Part shown: piece after piece, positions 62,886 to 64,000 of the stretch
How the letters are laid out: every line of letters starts with the position of its first letter
Numbering within the stretch: position 1 is the stretch's first letter
Assembly: GCA_002794735.1 (NCBI GenBank)
Contig: NBAZ01000021.1
Span: 282,610-346,609, forward strand
Reading direction: 5' to 3'
Origin: Pyrrhoderma lamaoense
Taxonomy: Eukaryota; Basidiomycota; Agaricomycetes; Hymenochaetales; Hymenochaetaceae
Length of the DNA stretch: 64,000 bases
Notes under the pieces: model-generated
Seen by the model: only the letters and a program-made list of their open reading frames with translations
Told to the model about the DNA's origin: nothing
Database searches by the model: none
Made by a program: the position numbers and the translations under genes

Positions 62886-63680
62886 TTATTCTTTCACAAG
62901 CATACCAGCGATACTAGCGGTCTGCAAAGTCGACAAGAAACCACAGAACATAGCAAAGATGGCTATCCTAGCGATAATCTTCGCTCAGGAAGGTGCAAGG
63001 ACACAAAGCACACCAATTGGATACCTGGAAAGTCTAGGTTGGCGAACCCACAGCGTGCGTAAGTATTGATTGTTTGTGCTCAGACGGAGAGAGGGTCGTC
63101 AAAGGCCATGTTCGTTTGGAGATCTGTCATATACATAATTACGATTTTATCAGTAATCTAGTTGGACTGGAGGGAGGGAGGGAGTAGAACACAGACCAAA
63201 GTAAGCCACAAACTCATTCGAAGCAAGTTTCATAGCAAGTAACTGCGAACCCCTCAGGATCTCACCATGAGGATAAAACACGTATCCAATAAGCAACTGT
63301 AACGTCAACTCGTGAATCCCAACCCTATTACTGATCCAGGTAAGTAAGCCGTTTGAAACGGCCACAAGGGACACATTCGTCAACACGTTCAACAAGATCG
63401 ATCCGGCGACCATGAACGTGAACCAGTCTCCCTTGGAGAACGCGTGAGGAGCATTCACGGGCGGGTTATTGACTGCGCATTCTCAGTCTACGACGATCGT
63501 GCCCTGTCACACGGATTTGTCGTCTTCGGGTATACACATCTTGCTGATGGCGAACAAAACTGGGATAGACATGAGGAAGACTGTAACAAGGTTTTGGGAG
63601 GTACTGCAAGGGCGATGTATGCAGATAACACAGAACCTGTGATAGGTGAAGAACTTTTAGTAATGAATGATAAGTATATC
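62886..63680 (-). pseudogene. 3' half of a concentrative nucleoside transporter (CNT), telomere-truncated
   Basis: CNT family sodium- or proton-nucleoside symporter remnant. Reading from the telomere side: [131 protein letters not shown], then QTINTYARCGFANLDFPGIQ and ARIAIFAMFCGFLSTLQTAS, with IAGMLVKE and stop at 62886-62888. These are the CNT C-terminal domain landmarks, including NEFVAY. Lesions include a TGA at 63080-63082 inside LSV-AQTI, two TGA codons between KSV and CAVNN (about 63480-63515), one-base shifts, and loss of several residues in the FYP...GEIL loop. The N-terminal half is absent: a splice-acceptor-like TATCACAG precedes GSVLS, and only about 80 bp separate it from the telomere array. 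Confidence 0.75.
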
Positions 63681-63742
63681 ACAAACGGGTGAAAGGGAAC
63701 GGACAGAGAGAAAGACCAATTATTTAAGGAAAGAAAGAGTTG

Positions 63743-64000
63743 TGTTAGGTGTTAGGTGTTAGGTGTTAGGTGTTAGGTGTTAGGTGTTAGGTGTTAGGTG
63801 TTAGGTGTTAGGTGTTAGGTGTTAGGTGTTAGGTGTTAGGTGTTAGGTGTTAGGTGTTAGGTGTTAGGTGTTAGGTGTTAGGTGTTAGGTGTTAGGTGTT
63901 AGGTGTTAGGTGTTAGGTGTTAGGTGTTAGGTGTTAGGTGTTAGGTGTTAGGTGTTAGGTGTTAGGTGTTAGGTGTTAGGTGTTAGGTGTTAGGTGTTAG
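63743..64000 (+). repeat. Telomere-like array, (TGTTAGG)n, about 37 units
   Basis: From 63743 to the window edge the 7-mer TGTTAGG repeats without a single deviation for 258 nt. The G-rich strand reads 5' to 3' toward the end, the polarity of a right-hand telomere. The unit differs from TTAGGG, the usual basidiomycete sequence, though it contains TTAGG. No degenerate or mixed units occur at the inner boundary. Confidence 0.85.

Noticed and set aside
62737..63069. 110-codon open frame (+)
   Set aside because: Antisense to the CNT relic, whose minus-strand reading shows clear family motifs.
1..64000. CRISPR arrays, bacterial operons, ribosomal RNA
   Set aside because: None seen; the sequence is eukaryotic, and the only regular array is the terminal 7-mer without spacers.

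Overview
The window reads as basidiomycete fungal DNA, most likely Agaricomycotina. Genes are split by many short GT-AG introns, mostly 45-80 nt. Several families are typical of mushroom-forming fungi: DUF6593, DUF6534, a Lam16A-like GH16 glucanase and an HLRRGDY-type O-fucosyltransferase-like protein. The right edge (63743-64000) is a perfect 7-nt tandem array, TGTTAGG, with the G-rich strand running outward, so the window appears to end at a chromosome end. Exon structures were read by eye and are approximate where stated.

Layout. 1-10.9 kb: partial MFS drug exporter (-), DUF6593 protein (-), secreted GH16 beta-1,3-glucanase (-), DUF6534 membrane protein (+). 11.5-14.9 kb: 4HBT_2/THEM6-type thioesterase (+) and O-fucosyltransferase-like type II membrane protein with an EF-hand-like loop (+). 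16.5-25.8 kb: SKT5/Chs-regulator Sel1 protein (-), an unknown Ser/Pro-rich protein (+), tRNA-Lys(CTT) with an intron (-), a small mitochondrial-type protein (+). 28.3-37.7 kb: siderophore-iron transporter (-), ZIF/YCR023C-like MFS (-), a second DUF6534 paralogue (-). 39.2-43.3 kb: sugar/quinate-type transporter (+) converging on a Zn2Cys6 regulator (-). 45-55.8 kb: SEC24-type COPII protein (-), second Zn2Cys6 regulator (+), large Ser/Thr/Pro-rich protein (+). 57-59 kb: third Zn2Cys6 regulator (+), paralogous to the first. 59-64 kb: subtelomere with two copies of a ~310-bp repeat, a 61-nt T tract inside a cluster of CCCTGGAATACA motifs, a decayed coiled-coil gene, and the 3' half of a concentrative nucleoside transporter cut off by the telomere.

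Themes. Nutrient handling is prominent (glucan hydrolysis, iron-siderophore uptake, sugar/quinate uptake, nucleoside uptake, drug export), with three zinc-cluster regulators. The sugar transporter beside regulator 1 could be a small regulon, but this rests on adjacency only. SKT5, SEC24 and the O-fucosyltransferase-like protein serve the cell wall and secretory pathway.

One property affects every reading: at least 13 otherwise well-conserved reading frames break by exactly one missing base, often in a short homopolymer. This looks like uncorrected long-read consensus error rather than mass pseudogenisation, and it complicates inference about the true telomere unit too.
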